A stretch of DNA of 25,352 nucleotides from the NCBI GenBank assembly GCA_003445035.1, contig DLVV01000228.1, positions 1-25,352 of the forward strand, in the 5' to 3' direction. Below the pieces are notes generated by a model. That model was not told the origin of the DNA, did no database searches, and saw only the letters and a list, made by a program, of their open reading frames with translations. The position numbers and the translations under genes were made by a program. Of this stretch, positions 15,622 through 23,440 are shown in pieces (positions within the stretch are counted from its first letter, which is position 1; every line of letters starts with the position of its first letter). This DNA comes from Planctomycetaceae bacterium. Its GTDB lineage: Bacteria > Planctomycetota > Planctomycetia > Planctomycetales > Planctomycetaceae.

Positions 15622-17778
15622 TTACTTGGCTTGGTTCCCGTCGGTCAGGCCCAGCGAAGCGACCTTCTGGCTGGCGACTCCCGCCCCGCGGAAGACTCGC
15701 AACAGGTCCTCCAGCCGAGACTTGTCGTCCTCGGTGTCGGCCATCGTGATCAGCCGTCCCACCAGTGCCGCGACCGAGAGGTCCTTGACATCTTCGAAAC
15801 TGATACCGAACTGGCCGGTGAACTGCCTCAACTGGGCGACGAAGTACTCGTTGTCGCCGTTGAAGAACGTGTTCTTGACGTCGGTGAGCACATCGCTGTT
15901 GCCGATGAACCGATCGACACTCTTTCCGGCCTTGATCGAATCGACGATCTTGTCGAAGAAGGTCGTCTCGCCGCCGACGATGTCGATGGTCGAGTTCCGC
16001 AAGGCCTCTCCGACGATCTCGGACTGGGCCTCCGCGATATTCTGCTGAGCGTCGATCGCGGCGATCTGGATGTCCTTGTCCTTGTTGAGCTGCAGCTTGA
16101 ATTCCTCGTGTTCCTTGCCCGCGGCATGGAACAGCTTCATCGACTCGGCTTTCTCCTTGATGCCGGTCGCTTCGGCGTTGAACTTCAGTCCCATCACGCT
16201 GGCCTCGGCCGTTCCGACCTTCTCGGTCGCGACCGCCATGGCCTCGTCGCCCTTGGCTTCGGCGACAGCCTTCTTCTGCACGATGGTGGCCTCGGCACTG
16301 CCGGTCTGGTCGATCACGACCGCCTCGGCCTCACCCTTCCTCTGGATCACCGACGCTTCAGCGGTGCCTTCCTTCTCCAGTGCATCGGCCTTGGCCAAGG
16401 TGACCTGGGCTTCGGCGAGTCCCCCGGCCGCCTGGTCCGCGATCTTGGCTTCGGCCAACATCTTGGTGGCCTGCATTTCGCGTTCGGCCGCATCCCGCTG
16501 GGCGTCGGCCTCGATGACCACCTGCTGGGCACCGAATTCGGCCGACTGCTTCTCAGCCTCGGCGGCCTTGACCTGCACGACCAACGCCTCCTGGGCGTCC
16601 TTCTCAGCCAACGTGACCGCGACGGTCTTGGCCCGGTCGGCGGTCATGATTTCCTGGGTGTTCTTGATGTTTTCCTGTTCTTCGACCACGCCGCGTTCGA
16701 CCATCACGCGTTCGCGGATCACTTCCTGGATATTCCGTTTCTCGATCTCGATCGCCTTGTCCTTCTCGATGTCGGCGAGACCGACCACGCGTTCCCGTTC
16801 GGTCACTTCCAGCATCCGGTCCTTCTCGACCCGCTCGATCTCGACCTGGTCGGTCCGTTCCTTGTTTCGCAGGGCCACGATGATCTGGCGGTCCTTGTTC
16901 TGCTCGGCCACCTGGATCTGTTCCTCGGCAATGATCCGAGCCGACTCGGCACGTTGCCGCTCCTCTTCCTGGACCTGGGCCGCGGCCGCCTGGTTTCTCG
17001 CGGTGATCTCGGCGATCTCCCGCTTCTGCTTCTCCTCGGCATCGACCCGCTGTCGCTCGAGTTCGTACAGCGCCTGGTCGCGATCGACGTTCTGCTGCTT
17101 GATGACCTTGGATTCTTCGACCGCGAAGGCGTTCCGCTTCATGTTCTCCTGGGTCGTCAATTCGGTGATCTTCTTGATCCCCTCGGCGTCCAGGATGTTC
17201 TGAGGGTTGAGACTCTCCAGGGGAGTCTGCTCGAGGTAATCGATGTGGCAGTTGTCGAGCCGGTAACCGTTGAGATCGGTGCCGATGACGTTGAGGATCT
17301 GCTCGCGGAAGTTGTCACGGTCGGTGTAGAGACTGACGAAGTCGAACTGCTTGCCGACGGTCTTGAGCGCTTCGGAGAACTTGGCTTCGAAGAGTTCGCG
17401 GAGCTGGTTGATCTCCGAGGCCCGCTTCGGGTTGAGCATCTCGGCGACCTGCATGATGTCGGTCTGCTGGTTGTTGACCCGGACGTAGAACGCCACCCGG
17501 ATGTCGGCCCGGATGTTGTCCTGGCAGATCAGACCGTCTTCGCCCTCGCGAGCGATCTCGATCCGCTTGACCGAGAGGTCCATCTTGTCGGCCGCGTGAG
17601 CCACCGGGACGATGATCATCCCCCTGCCGGTCTGGACCTTCAGGCCACCCATGCCGGTCCTGACAATGGCTTCTTCAGGACCCGGCTTGCGGTAGAAGGC
17701 ACTGAGAATGAAGAAGGAGACGACCGCAAGCGCGACCAGGCCGCCGATACCATAGAGTGCAATTTCCACGTAACCCAT
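15622..17778 (-). CDS. YqiK-like flotillin (SPFH/Band 7 membrane scaffold protein)
   Basis: A 718-residue protein with one N-terminal membrane segment at about 6-27, followed by the flotillin-type RKPGPEEAIVRTGMGG. The SPFH domain spans about 40-230. A very long Glu/Ala/Lys/Arg/Gln-rich coiled coil runs from about 230 to 600 with many EA, AEA and ERE repeats, then a globular C-terminal region. Flotillins form large membrane-attached oligomeric cages that organise membrane microdomains. E. coli YqiK is about 553 residues, so this copy is longer, mainly in the coiled coil and C-terminus. The ATG shares one base with the stop of the YqiJ-like gene (TAATG), a translational-coupling arrangement. 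The neighbouring giant ATPase suggests the scaffold recruits or anchors it, which is inference. Confidence 0.9.
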   Translation of the reverse strand: MGYVEIALYGIGGLVALAVVSFFILSAFYRKPGPEEAIVRTGMGGLKVQTGRGMIIVPVAHAADKMDLSVKRIEIAREGEDGLICQDNIRADIRVAFYVRVNNQQTDIMQVAEMLNPKRASEINQLRELFEAKFSEALKTVGKQFDFVSLYTDRDNFREQILNVIGTDLNGYRLDNCHIDYLEQTPLESLNPQNILDAEGIKKITELTTQENMKRNAFAVEESKVIKQQNVDRDQALYELERQRVDAEEKQKREIAEITARNQAAAAQVQEEERQRAESARIIAEEQIQVAEQNKDRQIIVALRNKERTDQVEIERVEKDRMLEVTERERVVGLADIEKDKAIEIEKRNIQEVIRERVMVERGVVEEQENIKNTQEIMTADRAKTVAVTLAEKDAQEALVVQVKAAEAEKQSAEFGAQQVVIEADAQRDAAEREMQATKMLAEAKIADQAAGGLAEAQVTLAKADALEKEGTAEASVIQRKGEAEAVVIDQTGSAEATIVQKKAVAEAKGDEAMAVATEKVGTAEASVMGLKFNAEATGIKEKAESMKLFHAAGKEHEEFKLQLNKDKDIQIAAIDAQQNIAEAQSEIVGEALRNSTIDIVGGETTFFDKIVDSIKAGKSVDRFIGNSDVLTDVKNTFFNGDNEYFVAQLRQFTGQFGISFEDVKDLSVAALVGRLITMADTEDDKSRLEDLLRVFRGAGVASQKVASLGLTDGNQAK

Positions 17779-18407
17779 TACTCATCTCCCTCGATTGTGC
17801 CGCTCACGATGTACGTGTTGTCAGACAGGTTGTAGTCGATGATTTTGGCCGTCTGCCCCTTGGACAGATCGCCGTCCGAAACGCGAACCGAGAGGATCAA
17901 CGGTGCCCCCTCGCTGGTGAAGTGTGCTTCGCCGCTCAGGCTTGTGGCCGTGAGCGTGGAGATTGTGCATGTTTGACCGACCAATGTCTCGGGACGATTG
18001 GGTTCGACGATCTCGAAGACCGATCGAAACGGGTTGGTGGCGATCTTGGTGGCAAGTATCGCCAGGCCAAACGCTTCGGCAACCACCACCCCGTCGGCTT
18101 GATCGGGAGCCCAGATGTAGTGGATCAGTAGCGAAAGCATCCAGGCCGAGAACCCGAAGACGGTCATCCAGAGCATGACCGGAATGGTGCCGAGGTTGAG
18201 GAACCGCAGCGGCACCATTCCGAAATCCAGTGCCCCGCTGTCGCCCTCGAGACTGAGCTCGAAGTTCCAGTCGAGGAACTCGAGATCGATCGCGCCGAAC
18301 ATCACCAACGACCAGTACACCGCCAGGATGGCGATCACCAGGCCGGCAGGTTGCAGTGCAGGTTCGGCGAAACATCGGTAATAGAATCCGGAGAGGTCGA
18401 AGTTCAT
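17778..18407 (-). CDS. YqiJ-like inner-membrane protein with C-terminal OB fold
   Basis: A 209-residue protein, the length of E. coli YqiJ. Membrane segments lie at about 22-40, 75-98 and 105-122. The TKIATNPFRSVFE stretch links to a soluble beta-rich domain at about 140-209 (GQTCTISTLTATSLSGEAHF, PLILSVRV, KGQTAKIIDYN, TYIVSGT), an OB-fold-like/NfeD-like domain. In E. coli, YqiJ is encoded next to the flotillin YqiK, as here, and OB-fold membrane partners (NfeD type) are the usual companions of flotillin and stomatin proteins. I chose ATG 18407 because GGAG lies 6 nt upstream; the GTG at 18428 would add seven residues with no good spacing. It is the first gene of the three-gene operon. Confidence 0.85.
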   Translation of the reverse strand: MNFDLSGFYYRCFAEPALQPAGLVIAILAVYWSLVMFGAIDLEFLDWNFELSLEGDSGALDFGMVPLRFLNLGTIPVMLWMTVFGFSAWMLSLLIHYIWAPDQADGVVVAEAFGLAILATKIATNPFRSVFEIVEPNRPETLVGQTCTISTLTATSLSGEAHFTSEGAPLILSVRVSDGDLSKGQTAKIIDYNLSDNTYIVSGTIEGDE

Positions 18408-18430
18408 CAGCAACTCCAGCCAGGCCACCT

Positions 18431-18469
18431 CTCAATAGAGATTGAGCCCACTAACCCACTATGGGTCAA
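18431..18469 (-). promoter_or_regulatory. Candidate promoter and operators of the YqiJ/flotillin/AAA+ operon
   Basis: On the minus strand TTGACC (18469-18464) and CTCAAT (18446-18441) are 17 bp apart, placing transcription start about 27 nt before ATG 18407. Inverted repeats overlap it: CTCAAT-agag-ATTGAG (18431-18446) covers the -10 and start region, and ACCCA-cta-TGGGT (18454-18466) touches the -35. CCCACTA is also directly repeated at 18447 and 18455. The -35 is good; the -10 is weak, fitting a regulated promoter. Confidence 0.45.
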
Positions 18470-18741
18470 AAGAGGTAAGCCTGCTAAGTAAAAACGAGAA
18501 CAAAGGGGTTGGGGATCAGTCAATTGGGGCAGATTGTGACGATTTTACGGGTTTTTTGTGTGGTGGAACTCGCGGGAGTCCGGTACTTCGGTACAGAGTA
18601 TTCGCCGGGGAACCGGATATCTTGCCCGAAGTGGTATCCGATCACGATCTAACACGTGAAATCCGGCTCTCGACGACAGTGGGACGTGATCTCCGGAACG
18701 GCAAGAACCGGGTCATCGTCTCCGATCAGACGGAGCGAATT
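18470..18741. other. Intergenic stretch between the flotillin operon and the DUF1501 gene
   Basis: With the promoter region this makes a 334-bp gap without a credible gene. It contains a small C(TTCG)G-type hairpin, GTAC-TTCG-GTAC at 18583-18594, a T6 run near 18552, and a weak CTCCG/CGGAG stem near 18719-18735 that might help end the DUF1501 transcript. I see no RNA gene or repeat family. Confidence 0.4.
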
Positions 18742-20136
18742 TCAGGCGATCACGTCCTGGACCACGTCGCCGTAGACGTCGGTCAGGCGGAAGTCGCGGC
18801 CAGCGTAGCGGTAGGTCAGCTGCTCGTGGTCGAGTCCGAGCAGGTGCAGGATGGTGGCGTGCAGATCGTGGATATGGACCTTGTCCTCGGCGGCGTAGTA
18901 ACCGAACTCGTCGGTTGCACCGTACCGGAGTCCCGGTTTGGCACCGCCACCGGCCAGCCACATCGTGAATCCTTCGGGGTTGTGGTCCCGGCCGTTGGAC
19001 CCTTGCACGCACGGGGTGCGTCCGAATTCGCCACCCCACCAGACGAGGGTGTCTTCGAGCAGTCCGCGGGCCTTGAGATCGGTCAGCAGCCCGCCGATCG
19101 GGCGGTCGACCTCCTTGGCGTTCTTGGTGTGTCCGCTCAGCAGGTTGGAGTGTTGGTCCCACTGGACCATGGTGTCGCTGTGGGTGACCTGGACGAATCG
19201 GACGCCTCGCTCCAGGAACCTGCGGGCCAGCAGGCACTGCCGTCCGAAGTCCTCGGTGATTTTTTCGTCGAGTCCGTACAGCTTGTGTGTTGCCGAGGAT
19301 TCCTGCGAAAGGTCCTGGATGCCGGGGATTTCACCCTGCATGCGGAAGGCGAGTTCGAACGAGTTGATCCTGGCTTCCAGTCGCCCGTCCTCGCCAAAGT
19401 CATCGAGGTGTTGCCGGTTGAATCGACTGAGTAAGTCGAGCTTGAGGCGTTGGAGTTGTCTCGAGTGGCGGGGGTTGTCCAGGTAGGGAACGCGGGCATC
19501 GGCCGACGAGAGGCTGGCGTTGCCGATGGGTGTGCCCTGGAAGGGAGCCGGCAAGAATGCGCTGCCCCAGTTCTTGACTCCCCCGTGAGCCAGTGTCGGG
19601 CAGATGGTGACGAACGCCGGCAGGTCACCGTTTTCGGTTCCCAGTCCGTAGCTGACCCACGACCCGATGCTCGGGCGGACGAAGTTGTCGCTACCGGTGT
19701 GCAGTTTCAGCAGGGCTCCGCCGTGAGCGGCATTGGTTCCGTGGACGGAATTGATCACGCAGAGGTCATCGGCGTGCCGGGCGGTGTGTGGGAACAACTC
19801 GCTGACTGGCAGGCCACACTCGCCGTGCTGGCTGAAAGTCCAGGGCGAACCCAGGAGCTTGCCAGTGTCGGCGAATTGCACCCGGGGCTTGTCGAAGGGC
19901 AATGGCTTCCCGTGGTCCTTCTGCAACCGGGGCTTGTAATCGAAGGTGTCGACCTGGGAGGGGCCTCCCTTCATGAACAGGAACAGGATCCGCTTGGCCC
20001 GTGGGGCGTGATGTGCCAATCGTGATGCCAGCGGATTCGGGCCCTGGCCAAAGGTGTCGGCTTCGAGAAGGCCACGCAGCGCCAGCATCGGAAAGCCGAC
20101 GGCCGAGGACTGCAGGAGATGACGGCGGGTGAACAT
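18742..20136 (-). CDS. DUF1501 domain-containing, Tat-exported protein
   Basis: A 464-residue protein of the DUF1501 family, abundant in planctomycetes and related to the sulfatase/alkaline-phosphatase-like fold. The N-terminus [18 protein letters not shown] (from residue 3) is a twin-arginine type leader, so folded export is likely. Family hallmarks include [46 protein letters not shown] with DHNPEGF, and a closing [33 protein letters not shown]. The His and Asp residues in these motifs fit metal binding, but no activity is proven for the family. The gene begins 21 bp after the DUF1549/DUF1553 gene, the standard planctomycete pair, so the two are co-transcribed and probably work on the same extracytoplasmic target. 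Confidence 0.93.
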   Translation of the reverse strand: MFTRRHLLQSSAVGFPMLALRGLLEADTFGQGPNPLASRLAHHAPRAKRILFLFMKGGPSQVDTFDYKPRLQKDHGKPLPFDKPRVQFADTGKLLGSPWTFSQHGECGLPVSELFPHTARHADDLCVINSVHGTNAAHGGALLKLHTGSDNFVRPSIGSWVSYGLGTENGDLPAFVTICPTLAHGGVKNWGSAFLPAPFQGTPIGNASLSSADARVPYLDNPRHSRQLQRLKLDLLSRFNRQHLDDFGEDGRLEARINSFELAFRMQGEIPGIQDLSQESSATHKLYGLDEKITEDFGRQCLLARRFLERGVRFVQVTHSDTMVQWDQHSNLLSGHTKNAKEVDRPIGGLLTDLKARGLLEDTLVWWGGEFGRTPCVQGSNGRDHNPEGFTMWLAGGGAKPGLRYGATDEFGYYAAEDKVHIHDLHATILHLLGLDHEQLTYRYAGRDFRLTDVYGDVVQDVIA

Positions 20137-20157
20137 ATGGAAATCGACTTCGGTGGA

Positions 20158-22587
20158 TCACTTCAGGTAGATGAACTCGTTGCTGGCCAGCAGCACATGG
20201 CAAAGTGCTGACCAGGCGTCGGTGGGCTGAGAGTTCTCGGGCAGGGCTTCGCGGATCCGTTCGAGGAATCCCGAGCTGCGACGAAGGTCAGAGGTGGTGG
20301 CGGGGCGGCCAAGCACGTGCTCACAGAGCCGGTCAATCCGTTCGGAGTCATCGGTGGCCTGGCTGGCCAGGACCGTCCGGGCCAGGCGGCGGCTGGCTTG
20401 CTCGACCAGTTCGCTGTTGAGCAGGAACAGGGCCTGGGGGGCGACGATGGTGCTGGCACGGTCGCCTGTCATCACGCTGGCATCGGTGTAATCGAACAGT
20501 GTGAAGACGTCGTAGAGATGATTGCGGACGACCGGCAGGTAGACAGAACGACGGGGCACGTTGTAGCGGGTCTCGTCCTTTGAGGTGTGATCGAAGAAGT
20601 AGCCCCGGTTTTTCACGTGCAGCAGCGAACCTCCCATCTGCGGGTCGAGTTCTCCGGTGACGGCCAGCATCGCGTCCCGCAGGGCCTCGGCCTCGAGTCG
20701 CCGCAGCGGGCTCCGCCACCAGAGACGGTTTTCGGGGTCGACGGCCATGGCGTCTTTCCGCGGACTGCTTTGCATGCGGTAGGTGGCCGAGAGCACGATC
20801 AGCCGGTGCAGCCGCTTGATCGACCAGTCCCCTCGGACCAGTTCGGCGGCGAGAAAGTCCAGCAGCCGGGGATGGCTGGGCCGCCGGCCCAGTTGACCGA
20901 AGTTGTCGGTTGAGGCGACCAGTCCCCTTCCGAAGTGCCATCGCCAGAGCCGATTGACAAAGACGCGGGCGGCCAGGGGATTGTCCGGCCGGGTCAGCCA
21001 TTCGGCCAGTTCCCGCCGACCACTCTGCCTGGCCGGAAACGGTTTCGCGTCGGGGCCGGCGATCACCACGGGGACACCTCGCGGCACCGAGTCGCCCAGG
21101 TCCAGGTGGCTTCCGCGGATGTGGACGGCCAGGTTGGTCACCGTGCCGTCGGTGACCCCCATCGCTGTGGGCAGTTCGGGGGTGGCTCCGCGAAGCGTCT
21201 CGAGTTCCTGCCGGAGACGCTTGAGTGTGAGGCGGGTGTCGTCGGAGAATCGCTTCTCGATGTCGCCCGGCTTCGGTTTCCCCTTGCCGCCGGTGGGGGT
21301 GTCGTCGCCGAGCACCTTTGTGGCCGCCTCGACGAGTGCGTCGATGGCGGCCTTCTTTCCGGTGATCCGTATCTTGTGCGTCTCGAGCCGCTGTTGGTCA
21401 GCAGCGGTGGCGATGGGGTTTTCCCACCAGCGGGCCACCTTGTTGAAGTGCTCCATCGTTCGTGTGCTCTGGAACACTCCGGCCAGGGCGTAGTAGTCGC
21501 GGGTGGAGACCGGGTCGAACTTATGGTCATGGCACCGCGCACATCCGAGCGTCAGGCCCAGGAAGGCCCGGCCGACGGTGTCAACCTGTTCGTCGACGAT
21601 GTCCATCTCCATCTTCTTGGCATCGACCTCGGCCAGCACTTTGGGACCCAGCGACAGGAATCCGGTGGCAATCATTCGCCGGTGCCGCTGCTGCTCAGAT
21701 TCTCCGGGCCGCCCCGGTCCCAGGTCCCCGGCCAGCTGATCTCTCACGAACGAGTCAAACGGACGGTCGGCGTTCAGTGAGTCGATCACCCAGTCCCGGT
21801 ACCGCCAGGCGTTGCCGTGAGCGACGTTTTCGTCGAGCCCGTTCGAGTCGGCGTAGCGGGCGACGTCGAGCCAGTGTCGACCCCAGCGGGCACCGTAATG
21901 GGGGCTGCCCAGCAGCCGGTCGATCAGCCGTCCCCAGGCCCCCGGCCGGTTGTCGGCCAGGAAGGCCGCGACCTGTTCGGGGGTGGGAGGCAGGCCGGTG
22001 AGGTCGAAGGTGACCCGGCGGATCAGCACCCGGCGATCTGCCGGTGGTGAGGGAGCCAGGCCGGCGTCGGCCAGGCGTGCCAGCACAAAACGGTCGATGG
22101 GTGTGCGGCTCCAGTTCGCGTGGCTCTTGGTGGCGTTGGGAATCTGACCCGGCCGGACGGGCTGGAAGGCCCAATGGTCGGCCCCGCCACGTTTCCGGCC
22201 CGAAGTCGGATCGCCGGTCCGAGGGTCGACCGCTCCGCGGGCAACCCAGCGTTCCAGGATCCGGATCTCTTCGACCGGCAGTTTTTTCTTGGGTGGCATC
22301 TTCGGGACATCGTCGCCGTGGCGGATGGCCTGGATCAGCAGGCTGTCGTCGAGACGGCCTGGCCGGATTGCCGGTCCGCTTTCTCCCCCGGTCTGCCAGC
22401 CGCGTCGGGTGTCGAGCCTCAGTTCGCCACGGATCGGCTTGCTGCGTGCCGAGTGGCACGAGTAGCAGCGGCGGATCAGCAACGGACGGACGTGTTTCTC
22501 GAAATAGGCGATTTCGGTCGGCTTGTCGGCGGCCGGGGCTCGCGAGGAGACCAGTAGCAACACGGCCAGAGTGATCGAGCGGGACAT
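20158..22587 (-). CDS. PSD1-type exported protein: cytochrome c-like, DUF1549 and DUF1553 domains
   Basis: An 809-residue protein. A signal peptide covers residues 1-20 (ITLAVLLLVSSRAPAA). A planctomycete cytochrome c-like domain follows with the haem motif CYSCH at 41-45 and a possible Met ligand in VPKMPP. The DUF1549 domain has TPIDRFVLARL, FDLTGLPPTPEQ and the WGRHWLDVARYADSNG block. The DUF1553 domain has RELAEWLTRPDNPLAARVFVN, RLWRWHFGRGLV and DNFGQLGRRPSHP. Such proteins are thought to act in extracytoplasmic redox or polysaccharide use; the function is not established. The start is ATG 22587 (a GTG is one codon upstream), and no strong Shine-Dalgarno is seen. It is the first gene of a two-gene operon with the DUF1501 gene. 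Confidence 0.93.
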   Translation of the reverse strand: MSRSITLAVLLLVSSRAPAADKPTEIAYFEKHVRPLLIRRCYSCHSARSKPIRGELRLDTRRGWQTGGESGPAIRPGRLDDSLLIQAIRHGDDVPKMPPKKKLPVEEIRILERWVARGAVDPRTGDPTSGRKRGGADHWAFQPVRPGQIPNATKSHANWSRTPIDRFVLARLADAGLAPSPPADRRVLIRRVTFDLTGLPPTPEQVAAFLADNRPGAWGRLIDRLLGSPHYGARWGRHWLDVARYADSNGLDENVAHGNAWRYRDWVIDSLNADRPFDSFVRDQLAGDLGPGRPGESEQQRHRRMIATGFLSLGPKVLAEVDAKKMEMDIVDEQVDTVGRAFLGLTLGCARCHDHKFDPVSTRDYYALAGVFQSTRTMEHFNKVARWWENPIATAADQQRLETHKIRITGKKAAIDALVEAATKVLGDDTPTGGKGKPKPGDIEKRFSDDTRLTLKRLRQELETLRGATPELPTAMGVTDGTVTNLAVHIRGSHLDLGDSVPRGVPVVIAGPDAKPFPARQSGRRELAEWLTRPDNPLAARVFVNRLWRWHFGRGLVASTDNFGQLGRRPSHPRLLDFLAAELVRGDWSIKRLHRLIVLSATYRMQSSPRKDAMAVDPENRLWWRSPLRRLEAEALRDAMLAVTGELDPQMGGSLLHVKNRGYFFDHTSKDETRYNVPRRSVYLPVVRNHLYDVFTLFDYTDASVMTGDRASTIVAPQALFLLNSELVEQASRRLARTVLASQATDDSERIDRLCEHVLGRPATTSDLRRSSGFLERIREALPENSQPTDAWSALCHVLLASNEFIYLK

Positions 22588-22625
22588 CACTTGATTCTAC
22601 GGGGAAGACCCGGCGTGGTGTAGCG

Positions 22626-22641
22626 GAAGTCGAAAGACTTC
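22626..22641. other. Small hairpin with GAAA tetraloop in the divergent gap
   Basis: GAAGTC (22626-22631), GAAA and GACTTC (22636-22641) form a perfect 6-bp stem with a GNRA loop on the plus strand. It lies 39 bp upstream of the DUF1549/DUF1553 start, between divergent genes. It may be an operator or leader element; no function can be assigned. Confidence 0.3.
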
Positions 22642-22745
22642 ACGGTGGCGGAGACGGGACGATCGTGACTTTGGCGACATGGTGTCCCCGGACAGGGGTT
22701 GCTAGGCTGAACCGAACCAAGTGGAAACAGGCGGAGGCGATCGGA

Positions 22746-23258
22746 ATGGAGAGTGAGCAACTGTTGCCGTTGATCTCGCGGGTCGTGCATGTGGCGACGG
22801 CGATCGTCCTGGTCGGCGGCAGTGTCTTCATGAGGTTCGCCTTGATGCCGGCCGCAGAAGAACTGGGCCAGGCCGATCACGATGGACTACGCGAGCGGGT
22901 GCTGGGTCGCTGGCGGAGGTTTGTCCATGGCGGTATGGCATTGTTGCTGGTCAGCGGGCTGTACAATTACCTGGTCGTGATGCGTCCGGCTCACCAGGGA
23001 GACGGCCCGTACCACATGCTGGTCGGCATCAAGATGCTGTTGGCCCTGGTGCTGTTCTTTCTTGCCTCGGCACTTGTCGGTCGTTCCCAGGCCCTCAAGG
23101 GGCTGCGCGAGAAGGCCCACCGAACGCTGGTGGTGATGATTGCCTTGGCTGCTCTGATCGTGGCGATCTCCGGGTACCTGAAAATCCGTCCTGTCCCACA
23201 GACCTCCGGAGAGGCGGAAACGGCGACGGTGATCGGTTTTTGGTCCCAAGTTGCGTAA
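22746..23258 (+). CDS. Four-helix membrane protein, CopD-like
   Basis: A 170-residue integral membrane protein. Predicted transmembrane helices lie at about 10-33, 60-78, 90-113 and 127-146, with short polar loops and a hydrophilic C-terminus. The pattern RVVHVATAIVLVGGSVFMRF in helix 1, His61 at the start of helix 2 (RFVHGG) and the GIKMLLAL of helix 3 resemble CopD-like/DUF4149-type four-helix proteins, in which conserved His residues may bind haem or metal. The family assignment is tentative. The ATG at 22746 has GGAG 8 nt upstream; the frame is open back to 22665 but the extension is basic and unlike a membrane N-terminus. It is divergent from the DUF1549/DUF1553 operon. Confidence 0.72.
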   Translation: MESEQLLPLISRVVHVATAIVLVGGSVFMRFALMPAAEELGQADHDGLRERVLGRWRRFVHGGMALLLVSGLYNYLVVMRPAHQGDGPYHMLVGIKMLLALVLFFLASALVGRSQALKGLREKAHRTLVVMIALAALIVAISGYLKIRPVPQTSGEAETATVIGFWSQVA

Positions 23259-23263
23259 ACGCG

Positions 23264-23290
23264 GGAACTTTTCTCCCACGCAAAGCGTCT
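23264..23290 (+). promoter_or_regulatory. ECF-sigma-type promoter motif upstream of the sigma-factor gene
   Basis: GGAACTT (23264-23270) and CGTCT (23286-23290) match the classical ECF promoter pattern (GGAAC, about 17 bp, CGTC). Spacing from GGAAC to CGTC is 17 bp. Transcription would start near 23297, about 145 nt before the sigma gene. Confidence 0.45.
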
Positions 23291-23310
23291 CATATCGCGT
23301 AGAATGAAGC

Positions 23311-23349
23311 GGGTGGAGACAGGGTCTCCATCCACCACGTTTTTTTTTT
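23311..23349 (+). terminator. Intrinsic terminator-like hairpin with T10 tract before the sigma-factor gene
   Basis: GGGTGGAGAC (23311-23320) pairs with GTCTCCATCC (23324-23333) as a 10-bp stem with one G-T wobble and a 3-nt loop. A 6-nt spacer and ten consecutive T (23340-23349) follow. It lies 53 bp after the membrane-protein stop, so it may end that transcript. It also lies inside the predicted leader of the sigma gene and may act as an attenuator. Confidence 0.65.
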
Positions 23350-23354
23350 CGTTA

Positions 23355-23383
23355 TTGAAGTTCATTCCCCGGCATCCACTAAG
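23355..23383 (+). promoter_or_regulatory. Possible housekeeping promoter just before the sigma-factor gene
   Basis: TTGAAG (23355-23360) and ACTAAG (23378-23383) are 17 bp apart and lie after the terminator. The -10 matches consensus at only three positions. It is the alternative to transcription from the upstream ECF-type motif. Confidence 0.3.
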
Positions 23384-23440
23384 AAAGGAAGCGAGAACCG
23401 ACGCGTTTCCCCTTGCGGGCAGAAAGGCAGGACGCAACGG

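Noticed and set aside
15604..17835. Plus-strand open frame of 743 codons
   Set aside because: Antisense to the flotillin gene. The repetitive Leu/Gly/Asp/His composition reflects the coiled-coil codons read backwards.
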